From the NCBI GenBank assembly GCA_030615505.1, contig JAUWZD010000024.1, forward strand, positions 1-49,187: a stretch of 49,187 bases of DNA, read 5' to 3'. The notes beneath the pieces were generated by a model. That model searched no databases. It was not told where the DNA came from and saw only the letters and a program-made list of their open reading frames with translations. Below, in pieces: positions 41,067 to 49,187 of the stretch. A program made the position numbers and the translations under genes. Position 1 is the stretch's first letter. Every line of letters begins with the position of its first letter. Source of the stretch: Spirochaetales bacterium (GTDB taxonomy: Bacteria > Spirochaetota > Spirochaetia > SZUA-6 > DRHE01).

Positions 41067-41514
41067 ACAGAGTGAGCCCTCGGAGCAATCAGAAAGGTGA
41101 CAGCATGCTAATTAAGGCGAAGCTGGATCGAGTCCAGGAGGCGGCCGGCCGATCTTGACCAGAAAGCCTTAAGTATTTTTTCTGTCTCCCCGGGGTCCAT
41201 GACTATGGCCAAAATTTTCATGTCGGCGCCGCAACAGGGACATACGAGCGGATCAGTGCCATAGACTTTTTTAATCAGCCGGGCCTACCCTAGCGGGCAT
41301 CTTCGACAGGTGGATTTTTGCACTTTTTGCTAGACAGGACATTCAGGTGTTTCAGCGGATACCTGTTCTGTTTCCGCAGGATTGTCCAGGTGTTTTTCCT
41401 TCCAGCCTTGAGGAGCAAGCCTTATACAAACCTCCATTCGTTTCCACACCCCTCGGGTTCGAGAAGAATACAGGCCATACCTACGGATATACTGTTTGCC
41501 TTTTGGAGGTATAT
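41067..41514 (-). pseudogene. IS91-like transposase C-terminal fragment, copy 2
   Basis: The same C-terminal transposase fragment as at 34262-34710, including ARLIKKVYGTDPLVCPCC and the zinc-site region, with TAG at the position where copy 1 has TAA. The match breaks after GGTATAT at 41514. Both copies point the same way and enclose 6.36 kb holding the IS66 remnant, the intron-like piece and the TetR operon. Confidence 0.8.
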
Positions 41515-41711
41515 AATTACTCGCCAGACTGTGCTTATGGAAACCCTGGCGTAATTTGCTATATCTTCCAGTTTATATTTCAACGGAGTCACCCCGAATA
41601 TTAATGAATGATAGTGGTTTTTTATAATCCCCAGGTGTAGAAAAGTCAAGCTTTGTCAGTTGTTGAGGGCAGGCTTTATAACTGCCCCCTGTTTTGGATG
41701 AAATTTTTATG

Positions 41712-42272
41712 TCAAATACTGCGCCGCATGCATCGGTACTTTGTAACAAGTGTAGAGTCATCCAGTGCCTGCTCGAATTTGCGCAGCCATTCCAGCACGT
41801 ATTCATCATCCAGCGCATCTCCCTGCCGGCGGACAACGCTTGTGGCATCTTCGTGGTCTCTTGAGCGGGTAGAAATTAGTTTGTAGATAATCAGGTTCTC
41901 GGGACTGCAGATATGGGCTTTTAACCCATGTTCCAATTCAACAGGCATGGAATGCCGTATGGCTTCTGCATCAAACTCCGTATCGGAGAGCAGAAGGTCT
42001 AAACGCGTGCCCAACTCATCTTGCACGAACAAGATACCGGTGCGGGTCAGGGCCTGTATGGGATCGGACTGTAAAGTGATGTAGTTGGGAGTGAGGATTT
42101 ACAGCAGGCGCGGCGCATCGTCACGTCCCAGGAGGACCTTCACATCTACATCGCGTGTTACACGCGGCTCACCCCACACGCCCACTGCTACACCGCCGAT
42201 AACGGCGGAGGAGATGCCCGACCGGTGCAGCCGTTCCTGTAGGGAAACCAGTGACTCAAACAGGTTTTCCAC
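41712..42272 (-). pseudogene. Nucleotidyltransferase (MNT/AbiEii-like), ochre-interrupted
   Basis: GTG at 42272 begins ENLFESLVSLQERLHRSG, then SSAVIGGVAVGVWGEPRV and TRDVDVKVLLGRDDAP, that is, the G-G-x-A and D-x-D motifs of a minimal nucleotidyltransferase. TAA at 42099-42101 breaks the frame (CAA or GAA to TAA), after which ILTPNYITLQSDPIQAL, GTRLDLLLSDTEFD and CSPENLIIYKLISTRSRDHED follow; the last contains the conserved Lys and the R-x-x-x-x-x-D-H motif of the family's C-terminal part. It overlaps the upstream gene by 17 bp, so the two are an operon. The region is GC-richer than its surroundings. A toxin-antitoxin or housekeeping role cannot be told. Confidence 0.82.
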
Positions 42273-42546
42273 GCTGCTCCTTCATCCACTTGGCCAACAT
42301 ACTCAACTGTTTCTGTAGCTTCTCCAGGTATGCAAGCCGTTCAGCACGGAAAAGCGATTCGGTATGCTGTAACTGAGACTCGAACGCACGTTGAAGGGTA
42401 AGAAGGTGACGAAGGCTCTCCGGAACCGTCATCCGGCGCAGCAGACGAGTCTCTTCCGCTTCAATCTCATCCCAGCCATCACGCACCCGACTCAGATTTC
42501 CCTCACGCCATGCATCTTTTTTAAATTCACTGGATTCAGCCATCAT
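42256..42546 (-). CDS. Small coiled-coil protein paired with the nucleotidyltransferase
   Basis: 96 aa, helical and charged: NLSRVRDGWDEIEAEETRLL, then MTVPESLRHLLTLQRAFESQ and FRAERLAYLEKLQKQLSMLA. No family assigned. Its stop lies 17 bp inside the nucleotidyltransferase gene, and such small helical partners commonly accompany nucleotidyltransferases of toxin-antitoxin type. The partner is a pseudogene, so this gene may be a bystander. From 42547 to 42830 nothing was identified. Confidence 0.6.
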   Translation of the reverse strand: MMAESSEFKKDAWREGNLSRVRDGWDEIEAEETRLLRRMTVPESLRHLLTLQRAFESQLQHTESLFRAERLAYLEKLQKQLSMLAKWMKEQRGKPV

Positions 42547-42830
42547 ATTCCGCCGTTTGCAAACCCTGCTTCACCAATTATTATCTTATTTACTCGTGAC
42601 TTTTAACCTTGTCACTTAATCCTGTAAGAAAGATGGTACCAGCTAAAATCCCATAAGGCAAGGGATTATCTATTTCATCTCTATCGATTGAATAGAATTG
42701 TCAGCAGGTTCCCAAAGCCTTCATTTCCCCAAAAACACACAGATCATCTTCTTTCAACCATAAAATCTCTTTTTATGGTATGATTGACACAGTGACTACT
42801 TCTTTCGTCCAAAGACTAATTCCCGGTATT

Positions 42831-43025
42831 TTAATTAAATTTTGCATTATTTGTTCCAGGCCCTGCATCATATCCGGTATGAATAATGCCGCTGTGCGCC
42901 TTGGTTGTGCCGTTTGATACATCATTATCCCTTTCAATTAAGGCAATCTTCAAGGAATATCTGGATAATTCTCTGGCTATAAAATCTCCGTTAACGCCCG
43001 CACCGATGACAGCTAGGTCATATAT
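42831..43025 (-). pseudogene. 5' fragment of a second glpA-like gene
   Basis: 64 codons corresponding to the N-terminus of the intact GlpA-like protein at 25449-26903: YDLAVIGAGVNGDFIARELS, then RYSLKIALIERDNDVSNGTT and KAHSGIIHTGYDAGPGTNNA, about 83% identical at protein level. The ATG start is ATA and the frame ends at TAA after KFN. The intact protein continues KAKFNALG at this point. It is therefore a diverged, non-functional piece of a paralogue, not a fresh copy. Just downstream, 43060-43100 contains a few codons (DEPEGPEE then TAA) resembling the tail of the FHA protein at 33.3 kb. Confidence 0.88.
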
Positions 43026-43132
43026 TTATATACATCACGATAAAGGCTTCTCTGGAGAATATCCCGGATGAACCGGAAGGACCAGAAGAATAAAATCCGT
43101 CCACAGGATGAAAACAGAGTTCTGCCTAACGG

Positions 43133-44401
43133 CTATTCGAAAGAACCCTCCAGGGTCTTCATGAAGTCCTGTTCATCACCCCGTCTGATGAGCGCGGCCC
43201 CTGAGAATCGGTGGCATCCGTCGGCAATTCCCCCTACAGCATTTACTGCCCCGGGTATCAGATGCATAAAATCAGGCCATTCTCCGCCTTCTATTTTCTC
43301 TCTGAGCATTTCCGGAACCCTGGCCGAAACCTTGGTAAGTAAGACGCCCAGAGAACCTATTCCCGGCTGTGATTCCGGAAAATGCTGGAAACCGATAAGA
43401 TATTTATCCGTTCCGGCAATCTCTTTCTTAATAAGCTCTTCTAAGAAAAGTCCGATCGCCTTCACTCCCATGGGGTGAAAACGCTCCCGGACATCTATCC
43501 ACTGGAAATGAGAACTCTCGCCCCATCCGGCGGACGCCCTGTCAAAGACCTCGAAGGACCCGGTGCTATTTCCAATCCTGCCCATCTCTATGGCAAACAA
43601 ACGCTTCTTCATTTCGCCCATCCGGCTTGCGGCTTCGACAGCCTCCTGCTGATCTCTTCCCAGAAGAAATTGTATTCCCTTTTGCGCTTCCCCGGAATAA
43701 AATCCGATTGAACCGAGCCTGTCAAGGATTTCCACCAGTTCTGCAGGCTCTCTGCAGCCAAAAGCAGGTATTACCGTGCCGGCGCCCGCTTCCCGGATTA
43801 AACCCTGCCGCCCTGCCTCCTTAAAGAGCATTTTGTTTACACCCCTTAAGGATCCTCCATGCAACTGCCTGTCTCCGAACGCCCCGAGGATTCCGAAGAC
43901 AGCCAGTTCCGCCTCCCTGTTTTGAACACCCGCCAACCCGAGCAGCTCCCCGCCAAACAGAGCGCTTACTGCCGCGCCTGAAATTTCATTATCCCCGCTT
44001 ATCCCGAAGTTCTCCGGATTGAGATGAATAACATTATCCGGTACTTCCCCCCCGGGTAGATGATGATCCAGGATGATGACCAGCCGCATCCCGCTTGAAC
44101 GGGAGTATTCACCGATAAGCACGGAACTCTGCCCGCCCAGATCCGCATAGATAATACACCCCCTGTGCTTTGCGTGTATTCTCGATAATATTAGCTCATG
44201 GATTTTTTCCAGGGGTAGAAGCGTATGCTCGATGGAAAGAAGAGAAAACACCCTGGACAGGGAGGCTGCAGAACAGAGCCCATCCGCATCGTTATGGTGT
44301 ACTACAGTTACGGGCATCTTTTCATGCTTGAGGGCCTCTAATAATATCCCGGCTGCCCGGGATGCGGCCGATTTGAACTGATCGTACTGTCCCCTTTGCA
44401 T
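43133..44401 (-). CDS. DHH-family phosphoesterase, RecJ-like
   Basis: 422 aa. DHH domain motifs: VVHHNDADGLCSAASL (about 33-48), IIYADLGGQSS (about 83-93), LVIILDHHLPGG (DHH, about 106-117) and LGAFGDRQ (about 169-176). The DHHA1-like C-terminus ends GIADGCHRFSGAALI, which aligns to the substrate-binding GG-x-x-x-A-x-G region but is unorthodox. The protein is shorter than true RecJ exonuclease and resembles stand-alone DHH phosphoesterases (single-strand exonuclease or oligonucleotidase type). It lies 11 bp after the ABC ATPase gene, so it may be transcribed with the iron-type transporter. The substrate cannot be read from the sequence. Confidence 0.88.
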   Translation of the reverse strand: MQRGQYDQFKSAASRAAGILLEALKHEKMPVTVVHHNDADGLCSAASLSRVFSLLSIEHTLLPLEKIHELILSRIHAKHRGCIIYADLGGQSSVLIGEYSRSSGMRLVIILDHHLPGGEVPDNVIHLNPENFGISGDNEISGAAVSALFGGELLGLAGVQNREAELAVFGILGAFGDRQLHGGSLRGVNKMLFKEAGRQGLIREAGAGTVIPAFGCREPAELVEILDRLGSIGFYSGEAQKGIQFLLGRDQQEAVEAASRMGEMKKRLFAIEMGRIGNSTGSFEVFDRASAGWGESSHFQWIDVRERFHPMGVKAIGLFLEELIKKEIAGTDKYLIGFQHFPESQPGIGSLGVLLTKVSARVPEMLREKIEGGEWPDFMHLIPGAVNAVGGIADGCHRFSGAALIRRGDEQDFMKTLEGSFE

Positions 44402-44412
44402 TAGATACCTGC

Positions 44413-45536
44413 TCAGGCCGGTAAGAGTTTTCTGGATTCTTTATCAAAGATAAGAATATTTTCCGGAGGTAGGAAGAGAATTGCCTTCTCTCCAACTTTT
44501 AAATCCACTTCCCTGGTTAAGAGAATATTGAAGAGCACACTTCTTGATCCCTGTCCGCAAGTTATCTGCAGGATAGTTTCCGGTCCGGCTGGAAGAATGG
44601 TCTTAACCTCACCGGTGGCGGTGTTAGGACCCGGTTTGGAAACTAAGGAGATATTTTCAGGCCTGATGGCCGCCACAACTTCCCTGCCAGGCTGAATATA
44701 CCTGTATGCGGTGCTTATCGAAAAAAGATCACTCTTCACCTCAACCACATTCCTACCCCGGTTTTTTCCCATTCCTGTGATTCCTGCTATCTTATTCATT
44801 GAGGGACTGCCGATAAAATCGGAAACAAACAGGCTGGATGGACGGTTGTAAACAGTTTTAGGATTTTCCAACTGTTCTATGCTTCCCTGATTCAAAATAG
44901 CGATTTTACTGGCCATAGTAAGACCCTCAACCTGATCGTGGGTGACATAAACTGTGGTCGCCCCGGTCTGAAAATGGATGCTTTTGATCTCCGCTCTCAT
45001 ATCCAGGCGCAGCTTGGCATCCAGATTGGACAGTGGCTCATCCATGAGGAATATATCCGGTTCACTGACCAGCATTCTGGCCAGTGCGACCCGCTGCTGC
45101 TGGCCACCGCTCATCTCCTGAGGGTATCTTCCTATCATTTCCTCAAGCCTCATAAACTCTAAGACCTGCTTCACCTTTTCTTTGATTTTCCCGGATTTCA
45201 TCCGCTTTACCCTTAAGCCGAAGGCGATATTCTCAAACACAGTCATGTGGGGCCAGAGGGCATAGCTTTGAAAAACAAGCCCTACACCTCTCTCCCGGGC
45301 GGGGATGAATACTCCCTTTCTGCTGGAAAAAACAAGCCTGCCTTTCAAATAGATTTCTCCTGAAGTGGGATCTCAAGCCCGGCTATCATCCTCAGGATGG
45401 TGGTTTTCCCGCATCCCGAAGGACCCAAGAGGATGAGGAAATTCTTTTCTTCTATGGTAAAAGAAACATTATTGACCGCAGTAACATCCCCAAAAACCTT
45501 GTTCAGATTATTTACTTCAACCACGGGTACAGACAT
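44413..45536 (-). pseudogene. fbpC: Iron(III)-type ABC transporter ATPase (FbpC/PotA-like) with a one-base frameshift
   Basis: The 5' frame (from ATG at 45536) gives [20 protein letters not shown] and Walker [21 protein letters not shown], then shifts. The 3' frame resumes at once with GRLVFSS, Q-loop GLVFQSYALWPHMTV, signature EMSGGQQQRVALAR, Walker B IFLMDEPLSNLD, VTHDQVEGLTM and a C-terminal TOBE domain (AAIRPENISLV). Restoring one C in the run GGG at 45367-45369 (minus CCC to CCCC) gives [15 protein letters not shown], the standard reading. The total would be about 374 aa. All motifs are intact otherwise, so this may be a sequencing error in a short homopolymer or a recent mutation. It lies 1 bp after the permease gene. 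Confidence 0.88.
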
Positions 45537-45537
45537 T

Positions 45538-47352
45538 CTAAAGCCCCCCTCCCCTCTTGCCCATTTTTCTTGAGATAAACTCTCCCGCGATCACAATAAT
45601 AATAATCAGGACACTTATAGCGCTTGAAAATTGGGTATATCCCTGCTCCTGATAGCGGAAGGTCATGGTGGTCAGCGTCCTGGTTTCCGGAGTCACCAGG
45701 AGAATAATAAGTGAGAGCTCCCTCATGACCGTTATAAATACTAAGATAAAACCGGAAAGCGCCCCATGAATGGAGAGGGGCAGTATAATCCTCCTGAATC
45801 TCATGGACCAACGGGCGCCCGAGATTTCCGAAGCCTCTTCCAGCTCACTCCCGATCTGCAGCATGGAGGTTATTCCGGCCCTTCCGGTGAAGGGAAGGTT
45901 CTTGGCTATGCACACGAGGGCCACTAAAAAGAATGTACCGTAAAGCGCCGGAATGGGCCCTATCTTCCGGGTAAAGAGGGACAGGTAAAGCGCTCCAAAG
46001 GCGATACCGGGAACGAGGTAGGGCAGGAAGGAGAGCTGTTCCACCGTGTTGGAAAGCCTGGTGTTTCTTCCCTTAACCACAGCATATCCGATAAATATTC
46101 CCAAAAAGCCTGATACAAGGCATGCAACAAGGGCGAGTTTGATGCTGTTCCATGCCGCCCTGATGATGGACAGGTTTCTTAATATCCCGGCTTCACCCTC
46201 GGCAAAATCCGTGCCTCCCCTCCCGATCCAGAAGAGTATTGTCAGGTTCTTAAGGGAATAATCATCCGGATAGAGGGTTAGAGTCTGCCATACTATGAGA
46301 ATCAGAGGCATGAGGACAGAAATAATTATAAGCAGTACAACCACGGCAAACAGGGGAGCTTTCATCCTGCCCAGGGGGGTAATTGATCTCCTGAATCCCT
46401 TACCGGCAATGGTCACAAAGCTCTTCCGCTTCCCGATGATTCTCTGGTTAATGTAGATGACCGAGGAAGAGATTCCGATCAGCATAAAAGCAAGAATATA
46501 GCCAACGGCCGGGACCCTGTTGATGATGTTGGAATATATCTGGGTTGAGAGAGTGAAGAACCTTACCGGGGAGCCTAAAAAATAGGGGGTGCCGAATATA
46601 CCCAATGCCCTTGAAAAGGTAAGAATAAAGCTCGATAGAATGGCGGGAATGACCAGGGGAAAGGTTATTCTTCTTAAAATATAGGATTGCGAAGCACCGA
46701 GGATTTCACCGGATTCCTCGAGCCTTGAATCCATACTTGAGAGCGCAGCCGAAACGAGCAGGAAGGCATAGGGGAAATAATGCAGGGAAAGGGTAAATAC
46801 AATAGGGAAAAAGCCGTAGGACAGCCAGTTCGGGGGGCTTACCCCGAAGAGGTACTGGAAGAGCCCTGCAGCCCCGCCGATGCGATCATTCTTAAAGAGG
46901 TTCAGCCAGGCCAGGGCGTGGATATAGGAGGGTATGACATAGGGTAGGACCGCCGCCGCGGCCACAAACTTCCTCAAAGGCAAATCCGTACGTGTAACCA
47001 GCCAGGCCAGAAGGGATCCGATCAGTATGGCAAAAATGGATACCCCAAGGGAGGTTGAGAGTGAATTCCAAAGCGGACGGAGCAGGACATTTCTGGTAAT
47101 CCTGCTGCTGAAGATCCTTATCCAGTGGAACAGAGTAAAATGTCCGGGCCTGGCATCCTTTGAGAGTCTGGTATCGGTAAAGTGCCAGATAAAGGAATCT
47201 CCGATCATCTTGACAAAGGGAATAATTACAATAAAGAGAAGGATAAAGAGTAAGACTAAGGAGATAATAATGTGGGGGCGCCGCAGATAATTCCTCAACC
47301 TGTTAAATCCGGCGGCCCTTTCACCTCCGGCTGTGCCTATAGCTCTTTCCAC
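45538..47352 (-). CDS. fbpB: Iron(III)-type ABC transporter permease, two fused BPD domains (FbpB/SfuB-like)
   Basis: 604 aa with about 12 membrane helices in two homologous halves. Each half has an ATPase-docking EAA loop: [21 protein letters not shown] (about 211-231) and [21 protein letters not shown] (about 507-527). This double permease is characteristic of the FbpB/SfuB/AfuB group. The ATG lies directly on the stop of the binding-protein gene (shared base at 47352), so translation is coupled. Iron(III) is the usual substrate; phosphonates, thiamine and putrescine-type importers share the layout. Confidence 0.92.
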   Translation of the reverse strand: MERAIGTAGGERAAGFNRLRNYLRRPHIIISLVLLFILLFIVIIPFVKMIGDSFIWHFTDTRLSKDARPGHFTLFHWIRIFSSRITRNVLLRPLWNSLSTSLGVSIFAILIGSLLAWLVTRTDLPLRKFVAAAAVLPYVIPSYIHALAWLNLFKNDRIGGAAGLFQYLFGVSPPNWLSYGFFPIVFTLSLHYFPYAFLLVSAALSSMDSRLEESGEILGASQSYILRRITFPLVIPAILSSFILTFSRALGIFGTPYFLGSPVRFFTLSTQIYSNIINRVPAVGYILAFMLIGISSSVIYINQRIIGKRKSFVTIAGKGFRRSITPLGRMKAPLFAVVVLLIIISVLMPLILIVWQTLTLYPDDYSLKNLTILFWIGRGGTDFAEGEAGILRNLSIIRAAWNSIKLALVACLVSGFLGIFIGYAVVKGRNTRLSNTVEQLSFLPYLVPGIAFGALYLSLFTRKIGPIPALYGTFFLVALVCIAKNLPFTGRAGITSMLQIGSELEEASEISGARWSMRFRRIILPLSIHGALSGFILVFITVMRELSLIILLVTPETRTLTTMTFRYQEQGYTQFSSAISVLIIIIVIAGEFISRKMGKRGGGL

Positions 47353-48542
47353 TACTTCAGGTTTGCTAGCCAGAACTCCAGTATCTTAAGTCCATTCTCC
47401 CATACATATACTGGATCCGAGGCCCAGTAATTAAGATCCGAAAGCTTTCTGGAACCCTTTACGGGGGTTACATCATCTCTGACAGAAAAGTTTCCCAGTA
47501 CATAGTAGGGGGCATAGCCTGTGCCTCCCTTGCTGTCTCCCATCATCCAGCGGATCAGGAGTTTTGCGGCATTGGGATGCCTGGCCTGATTCACTATGGC
47601 CATGATCACATCGGTGGAAACGCCCATAACCGGTTCTATATCATACATCACAGTAAATTTCAGATTCGGGTTCTTTGTTTTATCCCTCAAACGGGAAAAG
47701 GCGGTCCACCCCACCGGCGGGTCTGCCTGATCGGAAAGCCCCACAGCCTTGGCCACATCATTTGTCGAGCCCATAATGATCACGTCATTGTTAAGAATCC
47801 TTAAGACCCATTCATAGCCTGCATTTTCAACCCCGGGACTTAACTTGATCTTCTCACCGAACACTCTCTTGTACTCCGCCTCCATCTCTTTGGAATGTTC
47901 GACAACCGCAGCAAGAACTTCGATAAACTCTGAGAGCTTCTGGGGATCGGGGAAGATGAACCGTCCTCTCCATTCATCTTTAGTTAGATCCCACAGGGAA
48001 TTAATGGGGGGAGCGCTCATCTTCTCATCATTGTAGATGAGTACATCCATACTGGTATGATGCACGAGCAGGGGTTTCTGGAAACCTTTCAGAATCACTC
48101 CCTTTATATCAGATGGTACATATCCGAATACGAGATTCCTGTCGTAGAGCTCATGGATAACTGTCGAGGGATCTTTCAGGAAGATGACATCAGCCACATA
48201 GTTCTGCGCCTCCTGTTCGGCCAGAACCTTGGTGACGAGTTCCGGAGAATCGATGTCGAATCCATTCACCTTGATTCCCGGATACTTCTCCTCAAAGGTC
48301 GGTCCGAATTTAAAGACTCTGGAAGAATAGGAATAGATGTTCACCTCCCCTTCCTTTTTACCCGCTTCATAAAGCGCTGCCTCATCAAAGTCTTCGGTAT
48401 ACTCGCCCAACCCTGCGGACTTCAACCAGGCATCCGTCTCCGGGCTTAAAGCCGCTCTTTCCTCCTGTCCTCCAGCCCATGCTGCCAGGGATATGAGCAG
48501 TAACAGGGAAAGTACCAGTAGAAAGGAAATAAAATTTTTCAT
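47352..48542 (-). CDS. fbpA: Iron(III)-type ABC transporter binding protein (FbpA/AfuA-like)
   Basis: 396 aa from ATG at 48542, eight bases after AGGAGG; the longer frame to 48566 has no ribosome site. The signal peptide MKNFISFLLVLSLLLLISLA ends AWAGGQEE, a spirochaete-like export junction. The mature protein is a type-2 periplasmic-binding fold: GKKEGEVNIYSYSSRVFKFG (about 69-88), FEEKYPGIKV, NSLWDLTKDEWRGRFIFPDP, VSTDVIMAIVNQARHPNAAK and APYYVLGNFSVRDDV near the end. The YY pair in APYY would suit the tyrosine iron ligands, but position matching was not done. The iron role is inferred mainly from the operon architecture. Confidence 0.9.
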   Translation of the reverse strand: MKNFISFLLVLSLLLLISLAAWAGGQEERAALSPETDAWLKSAGLGEYTEDFDEAALYEAGKKEGEVNIYSYSSRVFKFGPTFEEKYPGIKVNGFDIDSPELVTKVLAEQEAQNYVADVIFLKDPSTVIHELYDRNLVFGYVPSDIKGVILKGFQKPLLVHHTSMDVLIYNDEKMSAPPINSLWDLTKDEWRGRFIFPDPQKLSEFIEVLAAVVEHSKEMEAEYKRVFGEKIKLSPGVENAGYEWVLRILNNDVIIMGSTNDVAKAVGLSDQADPPVGWTAFSRLRDKTKNPNLKFTVMYDIEPVMGVSTDVIMAIVNQARHPNAAKLLIRWMMGDSKGGTGYAPYYVLGNFSVRDDVTPVKGSRKLSDLNYWASDPVYVWENGLKILEFWLANLK

Positions 48543-48622
48543 AAAACGCCTCCTGATTAAGAGCATAAGAGATTAAATTTCACCCGTCAAGGATATAGGC
48601 GACTAATATCCATCATTAGTTT

Positions 48623-49187
48623 CTACATAAATATTTCATTCATCTCCTGAAGCTTTCTCTGATTTGTTCTAAAAAGAAGCCATGTGTTGTTGAGTTTGGA
48701 AATCATAGCGCTTTTGTTTTTTAAATTCTCCGAACATGAAATAAGTCCGATATCATCACAGACTTGAAAAACATGCTCCACCATCTTATCTATTACATCT
48801 TTTGGAAAATAATAGTTATAAAGTGGCAATTTGATGTTATGAAAATATTGAGTATATTCAAGCCAGGTATCTTTAACATCTTCACATTCAATACCTATAT
48901 AATTCAGCATAGCTAAAATTCCATCCATCCTATAGGAATCCGGTGGATGAAAATCTGAATAATAATAGACATTATCGATATTATAGTCGGGGGGTATGTC
49001 TGGCAGAGTTTTATATTTGTCCAAGCATATGCTTGACTAACGCAATGAATGATAGGGATTTTTAAAATCACTGTCAAGGCAATATGTGGAAACATCCTTA
49101 AAAAGCTCGCGAAAACTACCCGTGAAAGCTATTAAACGATCAGCTTTAAGCTTAAATAACCTAAAAACTGCCAATTGTATATGACTA
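48623..49187 (-). pseudogene. Unrecognised protein, amber-interrupted, runs off the right edge
   Basis: The minus-strand frame is open from the window edge: SHIQLAVFRLFKLKADRLIA, then FTGSFRELFKDVSTYCLDSD and FKNPYHSLR, TAG at 49037-49039, then SSICLDKYKTLPDIPPDYN and 130 further residues to 48623. The lower part (133 aa from a TTG at 49024) is rich in Tyr and Asp, with IPPDYNIDNVYYYSDFHPPD, YPF-like NYYFPKDVIDKMVEHVFQVC and a helical end. I do not recognise the family. There is no signal peptide or membrane segment in the visible part. It may be one gene with a nonsense mutation or two reading frames side by side. Confidence 0.5.

Noticed and set aside
41515..41711. Possible small genes next to IS91-like copy 2
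   Set aside because: Frames overlap on the same strand and shift into each other; the text looks like transposase debris without a coherent product.
606..49039. Reassigned TAG (pyrrolysine or another amino acid) as the cause of the in-frame ambers
   Set aside because: TAG ends the complete glycerol kinase gene and other genes normally, and TAA and TGA interrupt frames just as often, so mutation or error fits better than recoding.
1..49187. CRISPR array or rRNA operon
   Set aside because: No regularly spaced 25-40 bp repeats and no rRNA-like sequence were seen; the only tandem repeats are 6, 11 and 12 bp units.

Overview
The window looks like chromosomal DNA of an anaerobic bacterium, most likely a spirochaete (Spirochaetota). 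That assignment is inference. It rests on two solute-binding proteins whose exported N-termini end in the spirochaete-like GGQEE and GGSQKE, on the Ser/Thr-kinase/FHA/VWA cluster, and on the anaerobic GlpA-like/FAD-oxidoreductase/DUF1667 trio. The DNA is moderately AT-rich, with a few GC-richer foreign patches. One tRNA is present and no rRNA or CRISPR array was seen.

Layout. Positions 1-1.2 kb are the edge of an integrated element: a tyrosine-recombinase gene broken by an amber codon lies just 3' of a tRNA-Val(CAC). Positions 1.3-8.3 kb hold hsp20, a small membrane protein, an ABC importer whose permease and ATPase are one polypeptide, and a minus-strand operon of a GYD protein, glycerol kinase and an MFS carrier. 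Positions 8.4-17.6 kb are the most striking locus. A GntR regulator is followed by five co-directional genes: 1-pyrroline-5-carboxylate dehydrogenase, an NfnB/GltD-like flavoprotein fused to ferredoxin and MvhD/FlpD domains, an HdrC/HdrB-like CCG protein, and two flavoprotein subunits resembling the multisubunit dye-linked proline dehydrogenase. Together they suggest proline to glutamate oxidation wired into an electron-bifurcation/confurcation-type module.

Positions 17.7-22.2 kb carry a PEBP protein and a ugpBAE-type ABC importer whose binding-protein gene has an in-frame amber, plus the remains of a second binding protein. Positions 22.2-23.8 kb are a GC-rich AbiE toxin-antitoxin insertion, also damaged, bounded by a 71-bp duplication of the nearby oxidoreductase gene and by a 12-bp tandem repeat. 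From 23.8 to 32.7 kb one uninterrupted minus-strand operon encodes a phosphorylation signalling set (hypothetical protein, phosphatase-like protein, Ser/Thr kinase, FHA membrane protein, VWA-FHA protein) that runs with 2-bp spacing into the GlpA/GlpB-like/DUF1667 redox trio. A divergent FHA protein follows.

Positions 33.4-43.1 kb are a mobile-element-rich accessory region. It holds a DUF4258/MqsA-like toxin-antitoxin pair, two ~450-bp directly repeated fragments of an IS91-like transposase, an IS66 transposase pseudogene, a probable group II intron remnant, and a TetR-regulated operon of flavodoxins and secreted proteins. It also has HEAT-repeat and nucleotidyltransferase pseudogenes and a broken copy of the 5' end of the glpA-like gene. 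Positions 43.1-48.6 kb return to core-type genes: a DHH phosphoesterase and an iron(III)-type ABC importer whose ATPase gene carries a one-base frameshift. The right edge holds an unrecognised, interrupted reading frame.

The recurring theme is decay. At least nine genes carry in-frame stops or frameshifts, many of them explicable by single C-to-T (CAG/CAA/CGA to stop) changes. TAG, TAA and TGA are all involved and TAG is used as a normal terminator, so this is not codon reassignment.
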